DNA of 64,000 bases from Methylobacterium sp. Leaf125 (GCF_001423085.1 NZ_LMNU01000034.1:233039-297038), one strand, 5' to 3'; counted from the first letter of the stretch, positions 17,514 to 26,104 are shown. Numbers and translations are program-made. The notes: generated from the letters alone by a model not told the origin.

Positions 17514-17852
17514 TCAGCGCCGTCCCTCCGGTTTCCGGGACGGCTCGCGCCCCTCCGGTTTCCGGGACGGCTCGCGCCGGTGGCCCGTCCCAGCCAGCAC
17601 GGCGCCGCCGGCCGCCAGGCCGAGGAGGATCCACTTCAGGGGAAGCCGTTCCGCGCCCTCGCTGCGCTGGGGCTCGGTCACCATGTGACCCGGCGGTAGT
17701 TCCACGCCGGGCTTTCCGTAGGCCTGAGCGTCGGCGATCTGCTCGGCGGACACGGCCCATTCGGCCCCCATCTGCCGATCATGCGCCATCACCGCGAGGC
17801 CGACCGCGAGAGCGACGGCCGCCGCCGCGAAGATCCTCACCGGCGTCTTCAT
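17514..17852 (-). CDS. Small hypothetical membrane-anchored protein with repeated C-terminus
   Basis: The ORF has 112 residues. There is an N-terminal hydrophobic segment (IFAAAAVALAVGLAVMA), a hydrophilic middle, a second hydrophobic segment at about residues 72-90 (LKWILLGLAAGGAVLAGTG), and a basic tail made of two identical nine-residue repeats, REPSRKPEG. No family was recognised. It lies upstream of the riboswitch-like leader on the same strand as the TonB receptor gene. Because the repeat is an exact duplication of 27 bp, the C-terminus is probably variable between strains. Confidence 0.5.
   Translation of the reverse strand: MKTPVRIFAAAAVALAVGLAVMAHDRQMGAEWAVSAEQIADAQAYGKPGVELPPGHMVTEPQRSEGAERLPLKWILLGLAAGGAVLAGTGHRREPSRKPEGREPSRKPEGRR
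17525..17578. repeat. Exact 27-bp tandem duplication
   Basis: Two identical 27-bp units at 17525-17551 and 17552-17578. Being a multiple of three, the duplication keeps the reading frame of the small hypothetical protein and doubles its REPSRKPEG tail. Confidence 0.9.
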
Positions 17853-18158
17853 CTCCCGCGCTCCCGCCTGCCACGCGTCCCCGCCGCGATCCGGGGCGAG
17901 GGTTAGGCGATCAGCCGGCCCTCCGCCAGAGCGCGGCCCTCGGGATCGAGCACCTGATGTTTCGCATCGCGGCCTGGAACGGTTTTAACCCACTCTTCAT
18001 CGGCTCTGCAAAAAACGCATGGTACCCCTAACGGCATGACTGGCCTGCGTTTTCACGCGATTGAGCGCGAACGGTGCATCGCGATATCGCTGAAGCGAGA
18101 CTGCTCCGCTTCGCGACCGATCGTCGGCCGCGCGAGCCCTGCCCCTCAGGACCCCTTC
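17853..18158. other. Intergenic region upstream of the formate dehydrogenase genes
   Basis: This is the divergent region between the small hypothetical protein and fdh4A. Its right part is less GC-rich than the surroundings and contains the short palindrome TCGCGATATCGC near 18079-18090 and an A-run near 18010. The fdh4A frame is open through part of it (to 18036), but there is no convincing conserved protein sequence before the ATG at 18159. I see a probable promoter region and no gene. Confidence 0.5.
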
Positions 18159-20456
18159 ATGGATCATCCGGTCGCGTCCCCGAAGCGCTCCTCCGCGGCT
18201 GGCGGCTGGGGGGCCCTGAAAAGCTGCGGCAAGCACCTGCTGGGAAGCCGGGCGCCGCTGTCGGGCGCCCGTGCCATGCTGAAGGCCAACCAGCCCGACG
18301 GCTTCGACTGCCCAGGCTGCGCCTGGGGGGATCCGGCGCACGGCTCCTCCTTCGAGTTCTGCGAGAACGGCGTGAAGGCGGTGTCCTGGGAAGCCACGGA
18401 CAAGCGCACCCCGCCGAAATTCTTCGCCAGGCATACCGTGACCGAGCTGCGCGGCTGGACCGACTACGCCCTGGAGGGCGAGGGCCGCCTCACGCATCCG
18501 ATGCGCTACGACGCGGCGAGCGACCGCTACGTCGTCACCACCTGGGACGCCGCCTTCGCGGAGATCGGCGCCACCCTGCGCGGCCTCGATCACCCGGACC
18601 AGGCCGAGTTCTACACCTCGGGCCGCGCCTCCAACGAGGCCGCCTACCTCTACCAGCTCTTCGCCCGGCACTACGGCACCAACAACTTCCCCGACTGCTC
18701 CAACATGTGCCACGAGGCCAGCGGCATCGCCCTCCAGGCGGCCATCGGCGTCGGCAAGGGCACCGTGCTGCTGGAGGATTTCGAGAAGGCCGACGCGATC
18801 TTCGTGGTCGGGCAGAACCCCGGCACCAACCATCCGCGCATGCTCGGCGACCTGCGGCGCGCGGCCCAGCGCGGCGCGAAGGTCGTGGTGTTCAACCCCG
18901 TGCGCGAGCGCGGGCTGGAGCGCTTCGCCGACCCCCAGAACACCGTGGAGATGCTGCGCGGCGCCAGCGCGCCGGTGGCGAGCCACTACTACCAGCCGCG
19001 CCTCGGCGGCGACATGGCGGCGTTCCGCGGCATCGCCAAGGCGGTGTTCGCGGCCGACGATGCGGCGCGCGCGGCCGGAAAGCCGTCGCTGCTCGACCGT
19101 ACGTTCCTGCGCAACCACACCGCGGATTACGAGGCCTACCGGGCCGCCGTGGACGCCACGGGCTGGGACACCATCGAGGATCAGTCCGGCCTGACCCGGG
19201 CCGACCTCGAGGTCGCGGCCGAGGTCTACCTCGCAGCCGACAAGGTGATCTGCACCTGGGCGATGGGCGTGACCCAGCACCGCCACTCGGTGGCCACCAT
19301 CCGCGAACTCGCCAACGTCATGCTCCTGCGCGGCCATGTCGGCCGCCCCGGCACCGGCCTGTGCCCCGTGCGCGGCCATTCCAACGTGCAGGGGGATCGC
19401 ACCGTCGGCATCAACGAGAAGCCGCCGGCCGCCCTCCTCGACGCCCTGGAGCACGAGTTCGGCTTCACCGCCCCGCGCACCCACGGCCACAACGTGCTCG
19501 CCGCCATCCGGGCCATGCTCGACGGGTCTTCGAAGGCCTTCATCGGGCTCGGGGGCAACTTCGCCCGCGCGACCCCGGACACCACCCTGGTGGCCAAGGC
19601 CCTGGCCTCCTGCGAACTCACCGTCCACATCGCGACGAAGCTCAACCACTCGCACCTCGTCCCGGGCCGCGTGGCCTACCTGCTGCCCTGCCTCGGCCGC
19701 ACCGAGATCGACCGGAATTCGAAGGGCAAGACCCAGATCGTCACGGTCGAGGATTCCATGAGCATGGTCCACGGCTCGGGCGGCATCAACAAGCCGGCCT
19801 CCGCCGAACTGCGCTCCGAGATCGGCATCATCGCCGGCATGGCTGCGGCGACGGTCGGCTCCGAGCGGGTCGACTGGGCCGCCCTCTCCGACGATTACGA
19901 TCGGATCCGCGACCTGATCGAGCGCACGATCCCGGGCTTCACCGGCTACAACCTGCGTGTCCGGCGCCCGCGCGGCTTCATGCTGCGGAATCTCGCCGCC
20001 GAGCGCAGCTTCGAGACGCCGACCGGCCGCGCCAACTTCTCCGCCGATCCGCTTCCGGAGGCGACGGAGCACCAGCAGGCGAAGCGCGCGGCGGACACCT
20101 TCGTGCTCCAGACCTTCCGCAGCCACGACCAGTACAACACCACGATCTACGGCCTCGACGACCGCTACCGGGGCGTCTACGGCGAGCGCCGCGTGGTGTT
20201 CGCCCATCCGGACGATCTGGCCGAGATCCGGGCCCGGACCGGCGACCGGGTCGATATCGTCGGCACCCATGCCGACGGCGTGACCCGGGTGGCCGAGGAT
20301 TTCCGCATGGTGCCCTTCGACATGCCGCGCGGATCGCTGGCCGGCTACTACCCGGAGCTCAACGTCCTCGTGCCGCTGTCCACCTTCGGTGAGGGCAGTG
20401 ACACGCCGACCTCGAAGTCGGTGCTGGTGCGCCTGCGCGCCCCGGCCGCCGCATGA
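18159..20456 (+). CDS. fdh4A: YdeP/Fdh4A-type molybdopterin formate dehydrogenase alpha subunit
   Basis: The protein has 765 residues from the ATG at 18159. It belongs to the molybdopterin oxidoreductase superfamily, YdeP branch. A DCPGCAWGDP segment near residue 50 is the N-terminal [4Fe-4S]-like motif of this branch, followed by YTSGRASNEAAYLYQLFAR, NFPDCSNMCHEASG and GQNPGTNHPRM (molybdopterin binding), and GHVGRPGTGLCPVRGHSNVQG. The C-terminal cofactor-capping domain (TPTGRANFS onward) is complete. It has no signal peptide. In Methylobacterium extorquens a protein of this kind is the catalytic part of formate dehydrogenase 4, which matters for formate oxidation during methylotrophic growth. 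The identification as Fdh4A rests on the YdeP-type fold plus the small coupled partner gene; other oxidoreductase roles are possible. MoaA, needed for its cofactor, is encoded 10 kb away. Confidence 0.78.
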   Translation: MDHPVASPKRSSAAGGWGALKSCGKHLLGSRAPLSGARAMLKANQPDGFDCPGCAWGDPAHGSSFEFCENGVKAVSWEATDKRTPPKFFARHTVTELRGWTDYALEGEGRLTHPMRYDAASDRYVVTTWDAAFAEIGATLRGLDHPDQAEFYTSGRASNEAAYLYQLFARHYGTNNFPDCSNMCHEASGIALQAAIGVGKGTVLLEDFEKADAIFVVGQNPGTNHPRMLGDLRRAAQRGAKVVVFNPVRERGLERFADPQNTVEMLRGASAPVASHYYQPRLGGDMAAFRGIAKAVFAADDAARAAGKPSLLDRTFLRNHTADYEAYRAAVDATGWDTIEDQSGLTRADLEVAAEVYLAADKVICTWAMGVTQHRHSVATIRELANVMLLRGHVGRPGTGLCPVRGHSNVQGDRTVGINEKPPAALLDALEHEFGFTAPRTHGHNVLAAIRAMLDGSSKAFIGLGGNFARATPDTTLVAKALASCELTVHIATKLNHSHLVPGRVAYLLPCLGRTEIDRNSKGKTQIVTVEDSMSMVHGSGGINKPASAELRSEIGIIAGMAAATVGSERVDWAALSDDYDRIRDLIERTIPGFTGYNLRVRRPRGFMLRNLAAERSFETPTGRANFSADPLPEATEHQQAKRAADTFVLQTFRSHDQYNTTIYGLDDRYRGVYGERRVVFAHPDDLAEIRARTGDRVDIVGTHADGVTRVAEDFRMVPFDMPRGSLAGYYPELNVLVPLSTFGEGSDTPTSKSVLVRLRAPAAA

Positions 20457-20758
20457 GCGAACCGCCGGCCGACGCGGAGACCTTCCTAGCCGTCACCGAC
20501 TCGGTGGCCGCCCTCCAGCCCGGCCTCTCGACCCTGGAGGCCGGCATCCTCGCCGCCCTCCACCTCGACCTCGCCCGCGACAGCCGCAGCTTCGCCCGCG
20601 TCTTCGGCCTGGAGCACGCGCTGGTGCTGCGCGCCGTCGAGACGCTGGCGGGCGATGCCGGCCTCCTCGCCCTGCAGGACCGCAATCCGCGGACCCAGCG
20701 CACCCGCTACGCCGCCAGCGCGGCCGGGGATGCGGTGCTGGCGCACCTGCACGGGTAA
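20453..20758 (+). CDS. fdh4B: Small partner protein of the YdeP-type formate dehydrogenase (Fdh4B-like)
   Basis: The protein has 101 residues. Its ATG overlaps the stop of the preceding gene by 4 nt (ATGA), so the two are translationally coupled. The sequence is helical, with a winged-helix flavour (SFARVFGLEHALVLRAVETLAGDAGLL followed by NPRTQRTRYAAS), and has no membrane segment or cysteine cluster. It could therefore be either a small subunit or a DNA-binding-like regulator. In M. extorquens fdh4A is accompanied by a small gene of unknown function called fdh4B; I equate the two by position and size only. Confidence 0.6.
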   Translation: MSEPPADAETFLAVTDSVAALQPGLSTLEAGILAALHLDLARDSRSFARVFGLEHALVLRAVETLAGDAGLLALQDRNPRTQRTRYAASAAGDAVLAHLHG

Positions 20759-21101
20759 GCGCCCTCGCGCCAGGGGTATCGACAGGCGCCGAGAGGCCTG
20801 CCGAAAGGCTCGGATCCGCCCTCGGTCATCCCGGGGCCGCGCAGCGGAGCCCGGGATCCAGAACCGCCGACCGGGTAAGATCCGGCGCTGCCGGCGGCCC
20901 TGGCTTGCAGGCCGCAGGCGCGCCCCTTCGGGTCGAGGCTCGCCGGCCGTGCCCCGCGATAAAGCGGTGGCGCCGGTTGCCATGCGCGTGACCGTGTCGG
21001 GGGCAGAGCGGCGTGTCGGTGCGACCGCCGCCCTCACGACCGGAGGGGCACCCGATCACGCCCACCCCGGCTCCCCCCGTGAAGGGAAGTGAACGCTCCG
21101 C
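20759..21101. other. Intergenic region after fdh4B
   Basis: This is a 343-bp convergent gap between fdh4B and the old yellow enzyme gene. It contains one palindromic intergenic repeat (20825-20863, listed separately). Open frames crossing it are short and have no recognisable protein sequence. No clear intrinsic terminator with a T-run was seen. Confidence 0.5.
20825..20863 (+). repeat. Palindromic intergenic repeat, copy 1
   Basis: The ends GTCATCCCGGGG and CCCGGGATCCAGA form a stem (ATCCCGGG with CCCGGGAT) around a GC-rich 14-base loop. A related copy in opposite orientation lies at 42273-42310. Elements with these ends are common between genes in Rhizobiales genomes; they behave like REP sequences. 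Confidence 0.65.
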
Positions 21102-22208
21102 TCAGCGCTTGATCGCCACCGGGCCGTTCATGCCCGGCCAGTCCGAGTAGCCGTTGGCGCCGCCGCCGTACCAGTAGGGCTTGGGCGCCTCGGCCAGGGG
21201 CGCTCCGCTCGCCATCCGCTGCACGAGATCCGGGTTGGCGATGTAGGGGCGGCCGAAGCTGAAGAGGTCGGCGCGGCCGGCCGCGAGGTCCTTCTCGGCC
21301 AGTTCCAGGGTGTACTGGTTGTTGCCGATATAGGCGCCCTTGAAGCGCTCGCGGATCTGGCCGAAATCCACCGAGTCCGGGACGTCGCGGGTCTGCTGCG
21401 TCACCCCTTCGATGGTGTGGACGTAGAGCAGGCCGAAGGCGTTAAGGGCCTCCACGTAGGCGCCGAAGGTCGCCTTCGGGTCGCTGTCGAGGGGGGTCTT
21501 GCCGGGCTCGGTGGTCGCGGGCGACAGGCGGATGCCGACGCGGTGACCGCCGCCCCAGACCTCCGTCACCGCCTTCACCACGGCCAGCGGGAAGCGCAGG
21601 CGGTTCTCGATCGAGCCGCCGTACGGGTCGGTGCGGTGGTTGGTGGAATCGCGCACGAACTGCTCGAGCAGGTAGTTGTTGGCCGAGTGGATCTCGACGC
21701 CGTCGAAGCCGGCCCGCTTGGCGTTCTCGGCCGCCCGGCGGTAATCCTCGACGATGCCCGGGATCTCGTCCGTTTCCAGCGCCCGCGGCGTGACGTGGGG
21801 CTGCATGCCGGATTCCGTGAAGGCCGTGCCCTCGGGCTTGAGCGCCGAGGGTGCCACCGGCAGCTGTCCGTCCGGCTGCACGTCGGGATGCGAGATCCGG
21901 CCGGTGTGCCAGAGTTGCAGGAAGATCAGGCCCCCGTTGGCGTGGACGCCGGCGGTGACCGGCTTCCAGGCCTCGACCTGTGCGTCGCTCCAGATGCCGG
22001 GGGTGTAGGCGTAGCCGACGGCCTGGGGCGAGATGTTGGTGGCCTCGCTGATGATGAGGCCAGCATTGGCACGCTGCGCGTAATAGTCCACCGCGAAATC
22101 CGGCGGCACCCCTTCGGTGGAGGAGCGGCTGCGGGTGAGCGGCGCCATCACGACGCGGTTCTTCAGGGTGAGATCGCCCAGGGTGAAGGGCGCGAGGATC
22201 GGGCTCAT
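21102..22208 (-). CDS. Old yellow enzyme family ene-reductase (NemA-like)
   Basis: The protein has 368 residues, of usual OYE length. It begins PFTLGDLTLKNRVVMAPLTRSRS (FMN-binding strand), and contains QLWHTGRISHP, the substrate-binding pair His174/Asn177 in EIHSANNYLLEQFVRD, DPYGGSIENRLRF, and the FMN phosphate site around GNNQYTLELAEKDL to FGRPYIANPDL. The family uses NADPH to reduce alpha,beta-unsaturated carbonyls, nitroesters or N-ethylmaleimide in the cytosol. Substrate cannot be predicted. It is alone, with no TetR-type regulator beside it. Confidence 0.93.
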   Translation of the reverse strand: MSPILAPFTLGDLTLKNRVVMAPLTRSRSSTEGVPPDFAVDYYAQRANAGLIISEATNISPQAVGYAYTPGIWSDAQVEAWKPVTAGVHANGGLIFLQLWHTGRISHPDVQPDGQLPVAPSALKPEGTAFTESGMQPHVTPRALETDEIPGIVEDYRRAAENAKRAGFDGVEIHSANNYLLEQFVRDSTNHRTDPYGGSIENRLRFPLAVVKAVTEVWGGGHRVGIRLSPATTEPGKTPLDSDPKATFGAYVEALNAFGLLYVHTIEGVTQQTRDVPDSVDFGQIRERFKGAYIGNNQYTLELAEKDLAAGRADLFSFGRPYIANPDLVQRMASGAPLAEAPKPYWYGGGANGYSDWPGMNGPVAIKR

Positions 22209-22361
22209 GCGGTCGTCAATGTCCTGGCTGGGGCGCAGCGCGCGGCGGCGCCGGGTTCAGCCGGGACAAGCGGCAGCGCCGGAGGGTGTTCCGCCCGGGG
22301 GTCCGGACGCAGCCCTGCCCTGCTGCGCCGGGCGCTCCGGGAGAACGCTCCGGGAGGGCGC

Positions 22362-22952
22362 TCAGCGCTCCACCCGCCCGCCATGGGCGACGACGCGCGC
22401 GAGCATCGTCTGGCCGAGCACGTGCTGGCGGACGTCGAGGTGGGTGATGTCGACGGTGTATGCGTCCGGCGCGCGACGCCCGAGCAGGCCGGTGCCCCCA
22501 CGATCGAACAGGGGTCGTGGCGGAAGGGGCGTCCGCAGGCTCAGGCGAACGGACGCGGCCTTGCCCCGGACGAGGCGCGCCGCCGCCACGTCCGTCCAGC
22601 GAATCGTCTGGCCGGAACGCCCGTCGGTGACGCCGTCGGCATCGACGACGAGGGTCGGCCCGGCGCGGGTGAAGTCTTCCAGACCGAACAGCGCCCGCGG
22701 CATGAAACAGAGCAGCAGGAATGCCAGGGCGCCCAGGACCAGCGTCGATCCGCCGGAATCGGCCGCGACTGCGGCGTACCAGAGCAGCATCACGAACAGC
22801 ACCAGCGTGGGCATCATCAGGCCCCACGCGATGGCGGTGACCGCGGCCTGCCCGAGGGTGCGGGCCCGGGCGATCAGGGGGAGCCGCACCGGGATCGGCG
22901 GGATGTTGTAGGTCCGCGAGAAGGTGATCTCACCAGGGATCTCGACGATCAT
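22362..22952 (-). CDS. Hypothetical membrane protein, two to three helices
   Basis: The protein has 196 residues from an ATG at 22952 with a good upstream GGAGGC. A GTG at 23021 would add 23 low-complexity residues. It has hydrophobic segments around residues 31-55 (AAVTAIAWGLMMPTLVLFVMLLWYA) and 65-80, then a soluble C-terminal half with beta-type pattern (PTLVVDADGVTDGRSGQTIRWTDV) resembling bacterial PH-like domains. No function is recognised. It follows the CitE-like gene by about 85 bp on the same strand and may be co-transcribed with it. Confidence 0.6.
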   Translation of the reverse strand: MIVEIPGEITFSRTYNIPPIPVRLPLIARARTLGQAAVTAIAWGLMMPTLVLFVMLLWYAAVAADSGGSTLVLGALAFLLLCFMPRALFGLEDFTRAGPTLVVDADGVTDGRSGQTIRWTDVAAARLVRGKAASVRLSLRTPLPPRPLFDRGGTGLLGRRAPDAYTVDITHLDVRQHVLGQTMLARVVAHGGRVER

Positions 22953-23037
22953 CGGGCCGCCTCCGCCCGCAGGCGCGGCGCCGCCGGACCGATCCGGGCT
23001 CTCCGGTGCCTCGGGCTCCACGGTGACTCGGGCTCGC

Positions 23038-23922
23038 TCAATACCCCTTGGCGGCGATCGCCTCCCGCCAGTTCACGGCCCGGCGGGCCATGCCGATGTG
23101 CTGGCGCTCGTACATGCGACCCTCGATCTTGATCGCGCCGCGCTTGGCATTCTCGGCGCGGTCGAAGGCCTCGATGACGAGGCGGGCGCGGCGCACCTCC
23201 TCGTCGGAGGGGGCGAAGCAGGTGTTGGCCGGCTCCAGCTGGTTGGGATGGATCAGGGTCTTGCCGTCGAAGCCGAGGTCGCGGGCCTGCTGGCACTCGG
23301 CCCGGCAGCCCGCCACATCCTCGATGTCGTTCCAGACGCCGTCGAGGATGGTCAGGCCCTCGGCCCGGGCGGCCGCCAGGGTGAACATCATCCAGGGCAG
23401 CATCGGCACGCGGCCGGGCACGAGCTGGGCCCAGGTGTCCTTGGCGAGATCGTTGGTGCCCAGCACGAAGCAGGTCAGGCGGGTGCGCCGGTCGCGCTGC
23501 GCCTTGGCGATGTCCTGGATGTTAAGGATCGCGGCCGGGGTCTCGATCATCGCCCAGACGGCGATGCTCTCGGGCGCGTCGAGAGCTTCGAGGTGGTTGG
23601 CGATGCTCTCCAGCACGGCCGGCGAGGACACCTTGGGCATCAGGATCGCGTCGGGGCGGGCCTGGATCGCCGCCTTGAGGTCGGCCTCGCCCCAGGGCGT
23701 CTGGGGGGCGTTGACGCGGATGATGATCTCGCGCTCGCCGTAGCCGCCGCCCTTCACCGCGGCACAGACCTGCTCGCGGGCGACATCCTTAGCGTCGGGC
23801 GCCACGGCATCCTCGAGGTCGAGGATCAGCGAGTCAGCAGCCAGGGTCTTTGCTTTGTCGAGCGCCCTCTGGTTCGAACCGGGCATATAGAGCACGCTGC
23901 GGCGCAAGCGGAGGTCGGACAT
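23038..23922 (-). CDS. CitE-like (HpcH/HpaI aldolase family) acyl-CoA lyase or thioesterase
   Basis: The protein has 294 residues, a TIM-barrel CitE-like protein. Diagnostic parts are RRSVLYMPGSNQRALDKA, ADSLILDLEDAVAP (Mg-binding Asp/Glu), IIIRVNAPQTPWGEADL, MPKVSSPAVL, AMIETPAAILNI and DGKTLIHPNQLEPAN. Members cleave or form C-C or thioester bonds of malyl-, citramalyl- or beta-methylmalyl-CoA. In methylotrophs with the serine and ethylmalonyl-CoA pathways, a second malyl-CoA lyase-like protein (Mcl2, a malyl-CoA thioesterase) has this architecture, so that is a plausible role. Sequence alone does not separate lyase from thioesterase. Confidence 0.85.
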   Translation of the reverse strand: MSDLRLRRSVLYMPGSNQRALDKAKTLAADSLILDLEDAVAPDAKDVAREQVCAAVKGGGYGEREIIIRVNAPQTPWGEADLKAAIQARPDAILMPKVSSPAVLESIANHLEALDAPESIAVWAMIETPAAILNIQDIAKAQRDRRTRLTCFVLGTNDLAKDTWAQLVPGRVPMLPWMMFTLAAARAEGLTILDGVWNDIEDVAGCRAECQQARDLGFDGKTLIHPNQLEPANTCFAPSDEEVRRARLVIEAFDRAENAKRGAIKIEGRMYERQHIGMARRAVNWREAIAAKGY

Positions 23923-24128
23923 CTGGCGTTCCCGTGATTTTCACTGAAGCTTAGTGCAACACGCTGGGCGGGACACCCCGATACGGCCTGAATGGCGTGG
24001 CATTCCAGCGATTTTGTTGCGACGCACGCAAGGCAGGCGGCTCGCCCCTGTCCCCCGAGGCGGATCTCGGGCTGGGGGCCGGAGGATCGGACGCGATTCC
24101 GGATCAGATCCGCGGGGACGGGAAACGG

Positions 24129-24458
24129 ATGAGCGCGCCTTACCAGGTGACCCCGGACGGTGTGCGCCTCGCCCTGCGGCTGACACCGCGGGCGAGCCGT
24201 GATGGGCTGGACGGTCTGGTGGTGGATGCGGAGGGGCGGGTCGCCCTGCAGGTCCGGGTGGCCGCGCCGCCCGTCGAGGGCGCCGCCAACGCGGCGCTGA
24301 TCGCCTATCTCGCCAAGACCCTGAAACTCCGCCGGTCCGAGATCCGGATCGTCTCCGGCGAGACCGCCCGCCTCAAGATCGTCGCCCTGTCCGGCGACGG
24401 CCCGGCTCTGGTCGCCCGCCTGGCCGACTGGACCCGGGGTGCCCCCTTGCGCCGCTGA
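24129..24458 (+). CDS. DUF167 (YggU) family protein
   Basis: The protein has 109 residues from the ATG at 24129. LRLTPRASRDGLDG at the start and the conserved VRVAAPPVEGAANAALIAYLAK followed by SGETARLKIVAL are the YggU/DUF167 pattern. It is a small conserved alpha/beta protein of unknown function, often near YggT or pyrroline-5-carboxylate reductase genes, which are not here. An open frame continues upstream to 23997 but carries no family sequence. Confidence 0.88.
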   Translation: MSAPYQVTPDGVRLALRLTPRASRDGLDGLVVDAEGRVALQVRVAAPPVEGAANAALIAYLAKTLKLRRSEIRIVSGETARLKIVALSGDGPALVARLADWTRGAPLRR

Positions 24459-24469
24459 GCCCGACGCGC

Positions 24470-24808
24470 CTAGTGGCGGAGCGGGGCGGTGAGGCTGAAC
24501 ACCACCGTGTAGTCGGGGTTCTCAACAACCGGGTCGTCGGGGGAGAGCTGATACGATCCGGGGTCGGCCGCCTCGATGGCCTCGAGGATCGGCACCATGG
24601 TGAAGGGCGCGGCGCCGTCGAACGGCCGGATCGTGATTCCGGCCTCGGCATCCACCGTCTCGACCCGGCCGAAGACCTGCTCGCGACGGATCAGGGTTCC
24701 GTCATGGTCGAGATAGGTGATGCCGACGAAGAGCGTCGCGCCGATCAGCTGATCGGCGAACCCGTCGTCCCACTCGATGCCGGATTCGTCGTGTCCGAGG
24801 TCGCTCAT
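24470..24808 (-). CDS. Small conserved-looking hypothetical protein
   Basis: The protein has 112 residues from the ATG at 24808. It is acidic, soluble and beta-rich (FVGITYLDHDGTLIRREQVFGRVETVDAEAGITIRPF), with no Cys, no signal and no membrane segment. No family was recognised with certainty. It lies 44 bp after csaA on the same strand and its end almost meets that of the DUF167 gene. Confidence 0.6.
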   Translation of the reverse strand: MSDLGHDESGIEWDDGFADQLIGATLFVGITYLDHDGTLIRREQVFGRVETVDAEAGITIRPFDGAAPFTMVPILEAIEAADPGSYQLSPDDPVVENPDYTVVFSLTAPLRH

Positions 24809-24852
24809 GCGGACAGGGATGGCGAAAAACCGACCGTCCGGCAACCCGCTCC

Positions 24853-25224
24853 TCAGAACAGGCGGCTCCCGTTCGGCACGGCCTGATCGGGGCGGAACAG
24901 CACCACGGCGCCCTGCGGATCGGCAAATCCCAGGGTGAGCACCTCCGACAGGAACTTGCCGATCTGGCGCGGCGGGAAGTTCACCACGGCGGCGACCTGG
25001 CGGCCGGGCAGGTCCTCGGCCCGGTAATGCTCGGTGATCTGTGCGCTGGAGCGCCGGGTGCCGATCGCCGGCCCGAAATCGATCACCAGCTTCAGGGCCG
25101 GCTTGCGCGCCTCGGGGAACGGCTCGGCCGAGACGACGGTCCCGACGCGGATGTCCACCGCCAGGAAGTCGTCGAAGGTGATGGCCGGGGCGGCCGGCGC
25201 GTCGGCGGCGTGGGTGACGTGCAT
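24853..25224 (-). CDS. csaA: tRNA-binding domain protein CsaA
   Basis: The protein has 123 residues. It is a single-domain OB-fold EMAP-II-like protein: AITFDDFLAVDIRVGTVVSAEPFPEARKPALKLVIDFG, then SSAQITEHY, GRQVAAVVNFPPRQIGKFLSEVL and a C-terminal PNGSRLF. CsaA homologues dimerise and bind tRNA; in Bacillus it also has a reported chaperone-like effect on secretion. Its ATG lies 6 bp after the stop of the ftrC-like permease, so it may be a passenger at the end of the iron operon. Confidence 0.9.
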   Translation of the reverse strand: MHVTHAADAPAAPAITFDDFLAVDIRVGTVVSAEPFPEARKPALKLVIDFGPAIGTRRSSAQITEHYRAEDLPGRQVAAVVNFPPRQIGKFLSEVLTLGFADPQGAVVLFRPDQAVPNGSRLF

Positions 25225-25230
25225 GGGCGC

Positions 25231-26055
25231 TCAGGCCGTGCGGAGCTGGCGGCGCTTGCCGGCCGACGAGACCTGCATCAGCGCGACCATGACCAGGATG
25301 GTGCCGAGATAGACCAGCACCTGCATGGCGCTGGGGCGGTCGGTGTACCCCACCAGGGCGTGGAGCACGCGGCCGACGAGGCTGTCCTCCCGCAGGACGG
25401 CGGAAGTGTTCCACAGGGGCCGGTCGAGCACGGTGATCAGGCCCGCATTGGTGAGGAACTGAGCAGCCTGCGCCGCCAGGCCCGCCGCCAGCAGGACGAT
25501 GAGGCCGCTTGTCACCGAGAAGACGTAGCGGGTCGGGATCGCGGCGAGGCCGAAATAGCTGACCGAGGAGGTCGCCGCGCCGACGGCGACGCCGGCCAGG
25601 GCGCCGAACTGGATGTCCGGCCCGGACGTGCCGGAGGCCACGAGGCCGTAGAGGAACAGCACCAGCTCCGCGCCCTCCCGCAGGATCGCGGCGCCGACCA
25701 CCAGCGCGAGACCGGCGGCCGTGCTCTGGCCGGTGCGCACCGCCTCGCCGGCGGCCCGCAATTCGCCCGCGAGCTCGCGTCCGTGCTTGGCCATCCAGGT
25801 GTTGTGCCAGATCAGCATCAGCACCGCGACGATGAGCACGGCGGCGTTGAGGATCTCCTGCCCCGCGCCCTCGAAGGCATCGGAGATGCGCTCGGCGAAG
25901 AGCGCCACCAGGGCCGCGCCGGCGAGACCGCCGAGGACGCCGAGGGCGATCCAGCGGCCGCGCCCGGCGATGCCGCGGGTGGCGGCGAGCACGATGCCGA
26001 TGATGAGGCCCGCCTCGATGACTTCGCGGAAGGCGATGACGAAGGCTCCGATCAT
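25231..26055 (-). CDS. ftrC: FTR1-family high-affinity iron permease (FtrC-like)
   Basis: The protein has 274 residues with seven predicted membrane helices. Two REXXE iron-coordination motifs are present, REVIE at residues 10-14 and REGAE at 126-130, as expected for the FTR1/EfeU family. Together with the upstream ftrA, ftrB and ftrD genes it forms the four-component FtrABCD-type system described in Bordetella and Brucella, which takes up ferrous iron through periplasmic oxidation and permeation. It is the last structural gene of the operon, 49 bp after ftrD. Confidence 0.9.
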   Translation of the reverse strand: MIGAFVIAFREVIEAGLIIGIVLAATRGIAGRGRWIALGVLGGLAGAALVALFAERISDAFEGAGQEILNAAVLIVAVLMLIWHNTWMAKHGRELAGELRAAGEAVRTGQSTAAGLALVVGAAILREGAELVLFLYGLVASGTSGPDIQFGALAGVAVGAATSSVSYFGLAAIPTRYVFSVTSGLIVLLAAGLAAQAAQFLTNAGLITVLDRPLWNTSAVLREDSLVGRVLHALVGYTDRPSAMQVLVYLGTILVMVALMQVSSAGKRRQLRTA

Positions 26056-26104
26056 GCGGAGGATTCCTTTTCGTGGGTTCGCGGTCGCGGCCCTGGGAGC
26101 CGCC

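Noticed and set aside
17997..20270. A 757-codon minus-strand frame opposite the formate dehydrogenase gene
   Set aside because: Shadow frame, no motifs. The plus-strand protein has all the molybdopterin-binding features.
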